Assembly: GCA_026399025.1 (NCBI GenBank)
Contig: JAPLRU010000038.1
Coordinates: 30,362-94,361 of the forward strand
DNA: 64,000 bases
Reading direction: 5' to 3'
Origin: Methylobacter sp.
GTDB taxonomy: Bacteria > Pseudomonadota > Gammaproteobacteria > Methylococcales > Methylomonadaceae
Part shown: piece by piece, positions 9,463 to 17,660 of the stretch
Numbering within the stretch: position 1 is the stretch's first letter
Layout: every line of letters starts with the position of its first letter
Position numbers and translations under genes: made by a program
The notes under the pieces: generated by a model
Told to the model about the DNA's origin: nothing
What the model saw: only the letters and a program-made list of their open reading frames with translations
Databases searched by the model: none

Positions 9463-10740
9463 TCAATTTTCTTCAATCTCAACCGATTTCAACAAACCTA
9501 AATACTTGGTATCGATCTCGACAACTAATTCACAGCCACCGAAATCATCGGTTTTCTCGCTGATTATTTGGGCGCAAGCGAATAATTTCGCCCTGATATC
9601 GCCTTGATCGGGTTGCAGATGAAGTTTTCTTTTGATTTTGGTATTCGAAAAAATTTCGGTCAGAGCCTGATAAAGCAGATCCAGTCCGGCTCCGGTTTCA
9701 GCGGACAACCAGACCCGAACCGGATTGCCGACATCATCCCGTTCAATCCGGGGTTGAATGTCAACCAGCAAATCTATTTTATTAAAAACTTCAAGTTGCC
9801 TGACTTCATTAGCTTTAATATCTTCAAGCACCTGGTTGACCTGATAAATCGTATCAGCCCTGTCCTCGCTGCTGGCGTCAATCACATGCAACAATAAATC
9901 CGCTTCGCTGGCTTCCTGCAAGGTAGATTTAAACGCCGCCACCAGTTCATGCGGCAAATGCCGGATAAATCCGACGGTATCGGCCAAAACAATATCGCTG
10001 CTGTTGGGCAACTTACAATTGCGCAAGGTCGGGTCCAGCGTAGCAAACAACTGGTCAGCTACGTAAATATCGGCGCCGGTCAGCTTATTAAACAAAGTCG
10101 ATTTGCCGGCATTGGTGTAGCCCACCAGCGAAACCGAGGGAACTTCGGCCTTTTTTCTTTTGCTGCGCCCTTGATGTCGTTGTTTATCGACTTTATCCAG
10201 CCGCTGTTGTATTTGCTTGATGCGTAAACCCAACAATCGCCGGTCGGTTTCCAGCTGGGTCTCACCGGGTCCGCGCAGACCGATACCGCCTTTTTGGCGT
10301 TCCAAATGCGTCCAACCGCGAACCAGCCGGGTTGATAAATGTTGCAGTTGCGCCAACTCAACCTGTAATTTGCCTTCAAAGGTTTGCGCACGCTGGGCGA
10401 AAATATCGAGGATCAATCCATTTCTATCAACCACGCGAACGCCCAAAAATCCTTCAAGATTTCTTTCTTGGCTGGGTGAAAGCGGATGATTAAACAGAAC
10501 AATGTCGGCGGCATAGGTTTCGATAATGCCTTTAAGCTCTTCAAGCTTCCCTTTACCGACAAAATATTTTGGATCAGGCTTTTTGCGAGTGCCTGTAACG
10601 ACATAGACAGGATCGGTTCCTGCCGACTTGGCTAATTCTTTTAATTCTAAAAGGTCTTCATCCATGGAACGAAGCGCCAGATGAACGAGGACGGCTCGTT
10701 CACCTGATTCGGGACGATCAAACAATTCAATACCCCACAA
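9463..10740 (-). CDS. hflX: Ribosome-associated GTPase HflX
   Basis: GTPase that splits stalled or hibernating ribosomes after heat stress in bacteria that have been studied. The N-terminal HflX domain contains YFVGKGKLEELK and LFNHPLSPSQERNLE. The long helix region has GGIGLRGPGETQLETDRR, followed by the G-domain motifs GYTNAGKSTLFNKL (P-loop), DPTLR, DTVGFI and NKIDL. At 425 residues it is full length. The only start in frame that keeps the conserved N-terminus is TTG at 10740, with an in-frame stop three codons upstream and no convincing ribosome-binding site. It follows hfq by 63 bases, the usual hfq-hflX order. Confidence 0.95.
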   Translation of the reverse strand: MWGIELFDRPESGERAVLVHLALRSMDEDLLELKELAKSAGTDPVYVVTGTRKKPDPKYFVGKGKLEELKGIIETYAADIVLFNHPLSPSQERNLEGFLGVRVVDRNGLILDIFAQRAQTFEGKLQVELAQLQHLSTRLVRGWTHLERQKGGIGLRGPGETQLETDRRLLGLRIKQIQQRLDKVDKQRHQGRSKRKKAEVPSVSLVGYTNAGKSTLFNKLTGADIYVADQLFATLDPTLRNCKLPNSSDIVLADTVGFIRHLPHELVAAFKSTLQEASEADLLLHVIDASSEDRADTIYQVNQVLEDIKANEVRQLEVFNKIDLLVDIQPRIERDDVGNPVRVWLSAETGAGLDLLYQALTEIFSNTKIKRKLHLQPDQGDIRAKLFACAQIISEKTDDFGGCELVVEIDTKYLGLLKSVEIEEN

Positions 10741-10803
10741 ATGTGATTATGAAAAAATACTTATCTACCTCGCTGATGCAACTCTCCATCGGCGAACAAT
10801 GAA

Positions 10804-11043
10804 TCACTCTTCGACGCCTTCATTCTCAAGAGGCATCTTTACCGCTTTACTCGGTACGATGGTGGATATGGCATGTTTATAAACCATCTGGCTTGAGGTA
10901 TTTTTCAGCATAACCACGTACTGGTCGAACGAGTCCACTTTGCCCTGCAACTTTATTCCGTTAACCAGAAAAATAGAAACGGGGGTGTGCTCTTTTCTAA
11001 GTGCATTTAAAAAATTATCCTGCAAATTTTGACCTTTCGACAT
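10804..11043 (-). CDS. hfq: RNA chaperone Hfq
   Basis: Hexameric Sm-like protein that pairs small RNAs with mRNAs. The 79-residue protein has the N-terminal [20 protein letters not shown] with Gln8 of the proximal RNA-binding face, the Sm1 segment [21 protein letters not shown] (in two overlapping pieces: [11 protein letters not shown] and [10 protein letters not shown]) and Sm2 [11 protein letters not shown]. The short acidic tail is typical of non-enteric gammaproteobacteria. AAGGAG lies eight bases before the ATG at 11043. Upstream on the minus strand there is a TTGACG hexamer, but I could not find a convincing -10 at the right distance. Confidence 0.97.
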   Translation of the reverse strand: MSKGQNLQDNFLNALRKEHTPVSIFLVNGIKLQGKVDSFDQYVVMLKNTSSQMVYKHAISTIVPSKAVKMPLENEGVEE

Positions 11044-11266
11044 CCGCTTTCTCCTTATTATTTAATAACATTTTATGTAAGATAACTGCAATTACGCGTC
11101 AACACAAATCAATATGCTCCGGTTTCAGAATATTTTTCAGCTGAAACCGCGCACTTATTTTAATTGCACTTGGTAACTACAAAATACAGTGGGGTACATT
11201 TTTATAAATTCAAGCATTATTATCCAATCTCGTGCAATCAAAATAGTCTTTGTGATCCATTACGGC

Positions 11267-12793
11267 CTAATTTTCAAGCGCAACAGGAATCTTGCCGATC
11301 TTGGCCTGCCAGATCTTGGGGGCGGTTTGATGCACGGAGTGACCTTCGCTATCGACAGCGACCGTAACCGGCATATCTTCCACAACAAATTCGTGAATCG
11401 CTTCCATGCCGAGGTCTTCAAAAGCGACGACGCGTGACTGACGAATCGCCTTTGACACCAGATAAGCCGCACCGCCGACCGCCATTAAATAAACGGCTTT
11501 ATGCTTTTTAATCGCGGCAATTGCTTCCGGCCCACGCTCGGACTTACCGATCATGCCAAGTAAGCCGGTTTTTTCCAGCATGATTTCGGTAAATTTATCC
11601 ATGCGCGTTGCTGTAGTCGGACCGGCAGGCCCGACCACCTCATCGCGAACCGGATCGACCGGTCCTACGTAATAAATGAACTTGCCTGTAAAATCCACGC
11701 TTTCAGGCAAGACTTCGCCCCGTTCAAAAAATTCAGCCATGCGTTTATGCGCCGCATCTCTGCCGGTTAGCAAAGTACCGCTTAACAATAAAGTTTCTCC
11801 CGGCTCCCAGCTTGCCACATCCTGCCCGGTCACGGTATCCAAATTGACTCGACGGGCGGTAGCGCCGGCTTCCCAAGTAATTTCCGGCCAATCTTCCAAA
11901 CGCGGCGGCTTAAATTCAGCGGCGCCGCTGCCATCCAACACAAAATGCAAATGCCGGGTCGCCGCACAATTAGGAATAATCGCCACCGGCTTGTTCGCGG
12001 CATGAGTTGGATAGTCATTGATTTTAATATCCAGCACCGTCGTCAGGCCGCCCAAACCTTGAGCGCCGATACCCAACGCGTTGACTTTTTCGTAAAGCTC
12101 CAGACGTAATTCTTCAACCGTATTGCCGGGGCCGCGTGCGATTAAGTCATGAATATCTATCGATTCCATGCAGGCTTGTTTGGCTAAAAGCATGGCTTTT
12201 TCAGCAGTACCACCGATACCGATGCCTAAAATACCGGGCGGACACCAGCCCGCGCCCATGGTAGGAACGACTTTTAAAACCCAGTCAACGATGCTGTCCG
12301 AAGGGTTGAGCATCGCAAACTTGGCCTTGGCTTCGGAACCGCCGCCTTTCGCCGCTATTTCAATATCGAGTTTATCGCCGGGTACGACTTCCATGTGAAT
12401 CACCGCCGGGGTGTTGTCTTGGGTATTGCTGCGTGTGCCTGCCGGGTCGGCCAGTATCGAAGCGCGCAGCACATTATCGGGATGCCGGTAAGCGCGTCGA
12501 ACGCCCTCATTGATTATATCGGCGACACTCATATCCGCATCCCATTGGACCTCCATGCCGATTTTTAAAAATACCGTAACAATGCCGGTATCCTGACAAA
12601 TCGGGCGATGGCCTTCCGCACACATCCGGGAATTGATCAAAATTTGCGCGATTGCATCCTTAGCCGCCGGATTTTCTTCGTTTTGATAAGCCTCATGCAT
12701 GGCCTTGATAAAGTCCAGCGGATGATAATACGAAATATATTGCAAAGAATCGGCAATGCTTTGAATCAGATCGTTTTGACGAATAATACTCAT
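11267..12793 (-). CDS. fumA: Class I fumarate hydratase (iron-sulphur)
   Basis: Iron-sulphur-dependent interconversion of fumarate and malate in the TCA cycle. Three candidate cluster cysteines lie in conserved settings: GHRPICQDTGI, GWCPPGILGIGIGG and IIPNCAATRHLHF. The C-terminal half has VGPAGPTTATRMDKF and AYLVSKAIR, the beta-domain features of the single-chain enzyme. The ATG at 12793 (508 residues) is preceded by AGGA and starts right before the conserved region; a start at 12829 would add 12 unlikely residues. The symbol fumA is by family only; E. coli FumA and FumB cannot be told apart here. It stands alone between hfq and a DHH phosphoesterase gene. Confidence 0.94.
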   Translation of the reverse strand: MSIIRQNDLIQSIADSLQYISYYHPLDFIKAMHEAYQNEENPAAKDAIAQILINSRMCAEGHRPICQDTGIVTVFLKIGMEVQWDADMSVADIINEGVRRAYRHPDNVLRASILADPAGTRSNTQDNTPAVIHMEVVPGDKLDIEIAAKGGGSEAKAKFAMLNPSDSIVDWVLKVVPTMGAGWCPPGILGIGIGGTAEKAMLLAKQACMESIDIHDLIARGPGNTVEELRLELYEKVNALGIGAQGLGGLTTVLDIKINDYPTHAANKPVAIIPNCAATRHLHFVLDGSGAAEFKPPRLEDWPEITWEAGATARRVNLDTVTGQDVASWEPGETLLLSGTLLTGRDAAHKRMAEFFERGEVLPESVDFTGKFIYYVGPVDPVRDEVVGPAGPTTATRMDKFTEIMLEKTGLLGMIGKSERGPEAIAAIKKHKAVYLMAVGGAAYLVSKAIRQSRVVAFEDLGMEAIHEFVVEDMPVTVAVDSEGHSVHQTAPKIWQAKIGKIPVALEN

Positions 12794-12813
12794 CGGAAAT
12801 TTCCTGTTGTTTA

Positions 12814-12866
12814 CCCTGAGCGTAGCCAAAGGGTGTGGTTACTGTGCCCTTCGACCATGCTCAGGG
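12814..12866. repeat. Palindromic intergenic repeat
   Basis: A near-perfect palindrome: CCCTGAGCGTAGCCAAAGGG at 12814-12833 pairs with CCCTTCGACCATGCTCAGGG at 12847-12866. The form CCCTGAGC...GAAGGG is a widely scattered intergenic repeat in proteobacteria. It lies just upstream of the fumarase ATG, and could fold in the mRNA leader. Confidence 0.7.
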
Positions 12867-12924
12867 AAAAGCACAGCATACCGGGCTATCCAACGCGGCG
12901 GATTGACTATTTACTGCACAAACC

Positions 12925-13761
12925 CTATAAAAACGGATTATTGTCCAAGCTAAAACCGGCGGCATTCCTGTGCCCTCCCCCACCAAAATCCAAGGCTAAA
13001 TGACCCACATCGTAATCGCCGATCGAACGGAGCGAGAAAGTCCAGCGCCGTTTTTTGCCGTCGTACTGGTAAGTCATGCCAAAAGTACCCGACTTTTCGG
13101 CCAGTATATGACCAAGATCGCTCGAAAATAAAGACGGAGCATTAACGGCAAGACCTACCCGACCCGACACTGAAACACTATGGGCGTATTTGGCGAGTCT
13201 TTTCACCATTCCTGCAAATTGCTCAACCTGTATGCGCCCGATTGCCAGCAACTCCGCCAAATCAAGCGAGCCTATCTCGGCCAAAGTGCCGGGCATTCTT
13301 TCATACAGCGCTGTCGTTATTTCACGGGTACCGTCCAGCTTAAAACGCCAAAGATCACGGTCTTCGATATGCAGTAAGATTTTAGGCGGTTTTAGGTCAT
13401 GAAAAAAATACTGCCAAGTTAGGATGCAACCGCTCCGAGACATATCGAAATTGATCGACAGGTTTTCAGGAAGGGGCTGTAGCTTAAAAAAAGCCTCATA
13501 TTGTTCCACAGCGGTCATATGATGATCAATCAGGATAATCCGGCCGGCTTTCGCCGAGGCCTCGACCAATAACTGCGGTGAATAAGAAAAATCCAATATA
13601 TAAAGTATAGCGCCGGATTCGAAGTCGGGAATATCATCACCATATCGAGCCGGAATGTAACGGCTGTGATTGCCCAGCTTGCAAAACGCGCTCCATGCCG
13701 CACCTAAACCATCCAGGCAATCGGCATGATAAATAACTAAAGCTTTATTGGTTTCTGACAT
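12925..13761 (-). CDS. DHH-family phosphoesterase
   Basis: A 278-residue member of the DHH/DHHA1 phosphoesterase superfamily (relatives include RecJ, NrnA and pyrophosphatases). Metal-binding motifs are visible: HADCLDGLGAA near residue 13, LYILDFSY, and the diagnostic LIDHHMTAVEQ around residue 90. The C-terminal GGGGHRNAAGFSL matches the DHHA1 substrate-binding loop. The substrate cannot be told from sequence; small oligonucleotides or cyclic dinucleotide products are possible. It is monocistronic by appearance, about 130 bases upstream of the fumarase gene on the same strand. No membrane segment or signal peptide. Confidence 0.85.
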   Translation of the reverse strand: MSETNKALVIYHADCLDGLGAAWSAFCKLGNHSRYIPARYGDDIPDFESGAILYILDFSYSPQLLVEASAKAGRIILIDHHMTAVEQYEAFFKLQPLPENLSINFDMSRSGCILTWQYFFHDLKPPKILLHIEDRDLWRFKLDGTREITTALYERMPGTLAEIGSLDLAELLAIGRIQVEQFAGMVKRLAKYAHSVSVSGRVGLAVNAPSLFSSDLGHILAEKSGTFGMTYQYDGKKRRWTFSLRSIGDYDVGHLALDFGGGGHRNAAGFSLDNNPFL

Positions 13762-14146
13762 GCTTTTAAAAATCCCTGTGGCTGAATGGATCGGGGGTTG
13801 TTACCGTGCAATTTAATTGCATTTTACACGACCCTAAGCCTAATCATGCCAAAAACAGCACAGTCAATCCTACAGAAATTTGCAATACCGTGAATCCGCG
13901 TTGACATACGCCTCAAGAAATTTGCTTTGGATGCCGCGACTGACGGGCATTGGACTGAACCAAGAGAATTGTTGACCGTCGACCACCCAAGCTAGTTCGA
14001 CACAAAAAATAGAAAAGTTTTATCTACACTCTACAACAGGCACAGATTACGATTTTTCTCCCCGGTCTTCGGAGAGTATTTTAAAAAGCGCAATCAACAA
14101 CCGCTCTCAGAAAATAGATAAAACTTGTGAAGACGGCTAAACAGCA
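13762..14146. other. Intergenic stretch without a recognised gene
   Basis: 385 bases between the DHH gene and the RlpA gene. The only structure I see is an 11-base inverted repeat, AGTTTTATCTA at 14016-14026 and its complement at 14115-14125, about 90 bases apart. No ORF with a plausible start, no tRNA and no clear promoter. Confidence 0.5.
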
Positions 14147-14617
14147 TTAACCGCGTTTGTTTGTTTTACCGCCTAAGGCCTCATTATTGCTCAGCGGTTT
14201 AATTTCTACCGTTCCTAACCCTCGGATATCGAGTTGTTTAGCCGCAGCATAGGATAAATCCATGTCTCTGTTGCCATGAAAAGAACCTCGGTCATTGATG
14301 CGAACAATAACGCTACGGTGATTTTTCAGGTTGGTCACTTTTGCATAAGATAACAACGGTAAGGTTTTATGGGCGGCAGTCATTGCATACATGTCGAATT
14401 TTTGGCCGCTGGCCGTTTTTTTGCCATGAAATTCAGAGCCATACCAGGAAACCTTGCTTTGATGATTATCCGCATGAGACTTGGCTTTATGGTTTTTTGC
14501 TACGGAGTGCTTGGAAGCCTTGCGGCCTGAATGATGCCCGGACGCTTCAGCTGTTGCAGGAACAACAAGATGACTGCATATAAAAAAAACAGGAACTGCT
14601 AGCATGATTTTATTCAT
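14147..14617 (-). CDS. RlpA-like septal ring / DPBB lipoprotein-type protein
   Basis: A 156-residue exported protein. It has a signal peptide (about residues 1-25, ending ATAEA), a basic His- and Lys-rich linker, then a double-psi beta-barrel with KVSWYGSEFHGKKTASGQKFD, TAAHKTLPLLSYAKVTNL, VRINDRG and DLSYAAAKQLDI. These are the RlpA signatures; family members bind or cleave denuded glycan strands of peptidoglycan. There is no lipobox cysteine, so unlike E. coli RlpA it is probably soluble in the periplasm, and it lacks the SPOR domain. The short form is common. No partner genes lie next to it. Confidence 0.88.
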   Translation of the reverse strand: MNKIMLAVPVFFICSHLVVPATAEASGHHSGRKASKHSVAKNHKAKSHADNHQSKVSWYGSEFHGKKTASGQKFDMYAMTAAHKTLPLLSYAKVTNLKNHRSVIVRINDRGSFHGNRDMDLSYAAAKQLDIRGLGTVEIKPLSNNEALGGKTNKRG

Positions 14618-14784
14618 AGGGTAGAGCCTTTTTTATTTTAATTGGCTCAATTTTAGCTTAACAAGCCTTAAGCTCAGCTTAACTCGTCAGGTGGCTATTG
14701 AAGCTAGACTACCGCAAAGCTTTCATTCATCGGTTTAACAAATATTGTATTATTTCGGCTTTTTTAAGATTTCAGGAATCGATT

Positions 14785-14934
14785 ATGAATAATTATGAAC
14801 AAGGCAAAACAGCCAGACGCATTGTTTCGGTGGTGTATATTTTAATAATGGCGGTCGTTATGGGCGGGACTTATCTATCGCAACAACAAAAAGAAGCAGA
14901 TAAGGCGTCGCAAAACTTAGCCGACCGCAATTAA
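14785..14934 (+). CDS. Small membrane protein, 49 residues
   Basis: Unrecognised. The ATG at 14785 is preceded by AGGA (14774-14777). A basic N-terminus (GKTARR) is followed by one membrane segment (IVSVVYILIMAVVMGGTYLS, about residues 13-32) and a polar, charged tail rich in Gln, Lys and Asp. The inside-positive rule suggests an N-in, C-out topology. An upstream in-frame ATG at 14698 has no ribosome-binding site and adds a basic, non-conserved stretch. It is the first plus-strand gene of the window and faces the psd-like gene across a strong hairpin. Confidence 0.55.
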   Translation: MNNYEQGKTARRIVSVVYILIMAVVMGGTYLSQQQKEADKASQNLADRN

Positions 14935-14997
14935 ACAGACTTAGTACGAATACTAAAAGCAGCGGACGGACTTAAATAAATCGGGACGATACCGCTA

Positions 14998-15028
14998 CAG
15001 CTTAACGCTCCGCCGGAGCGCTAAGCTG
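14998..15028. terminator. Hairpin between convergent genes
   Basis: CAGCTTAACGCTCCG pairs with CGGAGCGCTAAGCTG, almost without a loop. It sits between the convergent stop codons at 14934 and 15064. Neither side has a clear T run, so it may act as a Rho-independent terminator only weakly, or protect 3' ends. Confidence 0.45.
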
Positions 15029-15063
15029 AGTTACTTACCGCGTTGGCCTTCGCCTTCCGCAAT

Positions 15064-16566
15064 CTACTTGTTGATATTCGAAATTGCGTATTGGCTGCGA
15101 ATCGGATAATGCACATTTACCTTAGCGCTTACGTCGACATTCGCTTTACGTTCGAACACCACCACGCAGTCCGAGCCGCCGAACTGAAAAAACGAGAACA
15201 TTTCACCTTTACTCAACTGCTTACCCACCAGCGCTTGTTCTATCTTTTTATTCAATAGCTCCACTTGTTGGTAATAATCGAGACCTTCTTTTTCTTCCGG
15301 AGTCAGTACGATCGGTTGTTGCCCTTCCGCCTCGGGGGTCACAAAAACTACGGATGAAACCTGCGCCATGCCCATCGGCAGAACGGCGACTTTTCCGATG
15401 GCGGTTTCCAGCACGAGAAGGCCGCGGCATTGCACAAATTGATACCCCGTCGGATCTTCGGCATCCAAGTATCGTTGAGGAATAACCGCCTGCGCCAAGT
15501 CTCCGTTTTCATCCTCTTCTTCCTGCTTGCTTAACTTTTGCAGATTGACTTCCAGATAAACTTGTCCCGGAATAAACTTGGCTTCCAGCACCTTACCGGC
15601 AACCGGGGTATGCTGCCTATGGTAATCGTAAGTGTTTAAAAAGCTGTGACAAAAAACCCCACCGGCGAAATCGTCTTTGTATTGGGTGTCTTGCAGCAAT
15701 TCTTCAATCGGCCACTCGATATGTTTAACAACAATCGACGGCGGTGCCGGTAGCGGATCGCCGACGCCCGTACTGATTGTCCATTGTCCGACAAACGTAG
15801 ACTCGGCAGGAAACACGATCACTCGGTCGTCATCGGCCTGTGCAACCGGTCGTTGCACTTCGATGTCCTTGAACTTGCGACCAAAATAGGCATTGAAGGT
15901 TTCGTATTGCTGCGGCTCTTTTTCATAGTCCTGCCAAGCATACTCGGGGGCATATTTAAAACTTTCCAGGTATTCGCTCGAAGCGGGCGTATCCAAAAAT
16001 GCTCCCCACTCTACAGCGAAGTCACGCAGCCACAATGAAACAGGCGAAAGAATCGCTCCTTTCAGCGGCGCAACCGGGCTTTGCAATGCTTCCAGTTCCG
16101 GCTGGTTAAAATAGTAATAAAACTGGGTGATTCTTAAATAACATGTGCGTTCATGCAAGATCTCGCCGTTCCAATCCCAAACCCGTATTTCCGGAATCCA
16201 GGTCACCAACTCATCAACGTAATAATAATACTGGTCCAGCGTTTTAATTCGATCCAATTCGGGTATTCTTTGTGCGCTCACGGTTTTAATCGCACTTTCG
16301 AAAGAAGCGGAGTAGTAATTCTCTTCAATGATTTTCTTCAGCTTTTTCGTAGCCGGTTGTTTGGGCTCGTAGACCGTACCTACCGGCGGAATATCGCCCA
16401 GAAACATCGGCGCCTGAGGCGGAAGCGATGTCGCATCGGGCGAGGCGAGAGATTTTACTTTAGGTTTTAGAAAAGCGTCGGCGCGTTTCAAAACTTGCAT
16501 TAGATCCTGGGCTGTTGCTACGCGACGCCGTGCGGAGACGGCACTATTTCGAGATTTACTGCTCAT
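15064..16566 (-). CDS. Phosphatidylserine decarboxylase-like protein
   Basis: A 500-residue protein of the phosphatidylserine decarboxylase family, longer than the bacterial enzyme (about 280-300). The C-terminal half holds the family segments: YFGRKFKDIEVQRPV, HSFLNTYDYHRQHTPVAGKV and, near residue 468, FFQFGGSDCVVVFE. The Gly-Ser of GGSD corresponds to the LGST self-cleavage site that makes the pyruvoyl group. The Asp after Ser differs from the classical Thr but the cleaved Ser is kept. The N-terminal 200 residues are not recognised and contain a Tyr-rich stretch. AAGGTG precedes the ATG at 16566. Activity on phosphatidylserine is not certain; related proteins form a separate branch. Confidence 0.75.
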   Translation of the reverse strand: MSSKSRNSAVSARRRVATAQDLMQVLKRADAFLKPKVKSLASPDATSLPPQAPMFLGDIPPVGTVYEPKQPATKKLKKIIEENYYSASFESAIKTVSAQRIPELDRIKTLDQYYYYVDELVTWIPEIRVWDWNGEILHERTCYLRITQFYYYFNQPELEALQSPVAPLKGAILSPVSLWLRDFAVEWGAFLDTPASSEYLESFKYAPEYAWQDYEKEPQQYETFNAYFGRKFKDIEVQRPVAQADDDRVIVFPAESTFVGQWTISTGVGDPLPAPPSIVVKHIEWPIEELLQDTQYKDDFAGGVFCHSFLNTYDYHRQHTPVAGKVLEAKFIPGQVYLEVNLQKLSKQEEEDENGDLAQAVIPQRYLDAEDPTGYQFVQCRGLLVLETAIGKVAVLPMGMAQVSSVVFVTPEAEGQQPIVLTPEEKEGLDYYQQVELLNKKIEQALVGKQLSKGEMFSFFQFGGSDCVVVFERKANVDVSAKVNVHYPIRSQYAISNINK

Positions 16567-16971
16567 ATTTATTCACCTTTTATTCGATCATGAAAAATAA
16601 ATTGCTTAACGCCTATTAGACAGCCGAGTAGGCGTAAAACATTGCGAGACTGGTTGGCGTAAATTTAGTGCGTCCTCAATAAACTCAGCTGACGTTACTT
16701 AAAAATACGGCTGGATTTAACCATAAAGATCAGCCGCTAACAAGAAATAATAAACATAAGCGCTAGACAAAAATCTTTTAGCCGTGTTAATAGCTTCCAT
16801 GAACCTGCCTGATCCGGTTAATTTAGTGTTAATGACGAATAAATACGGTTAAAAATTTCAAGAATACACTGCAAAAGCTCGCTTATAGCCGCCCTACCTA
16901 ATTGTTTAGTTGGGACAGAGCAATGCATATTATAAAGATCGAAAAGTGAAAGATTGCTTGCCGAAAAACAA
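16567..16971. other. Intergenic stretch, no gene seen
   Basis: About 400 bases of AT-rich sequence upstream of the psd-like gene. It probably holds that gene's promoter; I cannot point to one with confidence. No repeat of the window's families and no credible ORF. Confidence 0.4.
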
Positions 16972-17018
16972 AAAAACCGCAGTTAAAGCGTGCCGAAAAA
17001 GGCTCAACTGCGGTTTTT
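16972..17018 (-). terminator. Strong intrinsic terminator
   Basis: AAAAACCGCAGTT at 16972-16984 pairs with AACTGCGGTTTTT at 17006-17018; an inner GCC/GGC pair closes a GAAAAA loop. It is flanked by A and T runs and so could work on both strands. It ends the btuB-membrane protein unit, 45 bases past its last stop. Confidence 0.85.
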
Positions 17019-17063
17019 AGATTATAGCGTGGAGTCAGGCATAAACGTCATGCCCGAGCGGAA

Positions 17064-17636
17064 CTACAAAACTTCTTCGTGCTTAGCGACTAACGCAGGT
17101 AATGACTTGACCAGCTTCATAATGCCATAACCCAATAGCGCATAGACCAGCGCGGAGCCGACATAAAGCGGGTAATACTGAGCCACCCGCGCCAGATATT
17201 GTCCCCAGGACAGATCCGTATAGCGGCCCGAAAGCACATAAAAGCTGCCGTTGGAAATAGCAAATGCAACCGATGTCGCCAGCGTTACTATACCGAACTG
17301 CATTGCTAATTCAGTGATGTTTAATGATTTAAATGCCGAGCAATAACGCCCTGCAAACCACATCACCGCGTAAGTAGGAATCAAAAAAACATAAGCGGGC
17401 GACACGCACCAGCTGCTGGTGCCGTTGGCAATAGCAAGGTAGTCAATCAAGCCCGCCATAACCAGCAAAAAACCGAACAACGCTTTTTTACGGTAAAAAC
17501 CGGCAAAGAAAAAAACCGCAAGCGAAGCATCCGGCAAATGCAACACATCGCCGAAATGATGAAAGCGCGTCAACACCATTGCCGCTATCAAAGGAATCGG
17601 TAAATACTCGACTTGCAACCATTGTTTTATATTCAT
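17064..17636 (-). CDS. Integral membrane protein in the B12-regulated operon
   Basis: A 190-residue protein with about five hydrophobic segments, including ones around residues 10-25, 36-48, 52-70, 80-95, 110-130 and 150-175. I recognise no catalytic motif. It begins 24 bases after btuB and is followed by a strong terminator, so it is under the same cobalamin riboswitch. Its size and layout resemble small putative transporters of the ECF S-component or DUF6580 type, and a role in moving cobalamin or a precursor across the inner membrane is a fair guess. No BtuC, BtuD or BtuF gene is present in the window, which makes a transport role for this protein more interesting. Confidence 0.7.
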   Translation of the reverse strand: MNIKQWLQVEYLPIPLIAAMVLTRFHHFGDVLHLPDASLAVFFFAGFYRKKALFGFLLVMAGLIDYLAIANGTSSWCVSPAYVFLIPTYAVMWFAGRYCSAFKSLNITELAMQFGIVTLATSVAFAISNGSFYVLSGRYTDLSWGQYLARVAQYYPLYVGSALVYALLGYGIMKLVKSLPALVAKHEEVL

Positions 17637-17660
17637 AGTGTCATCTCCAAAAAGTAAGAA

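Noticed and set aside
11121..11148. Inverted repeat GGTTTCAG/CTGAAACC between hfq and the fumarase gene
   Set aside because: Eight-base stem with a 12-base loop and no T run on either strand; too weak to call a terminator or operator.
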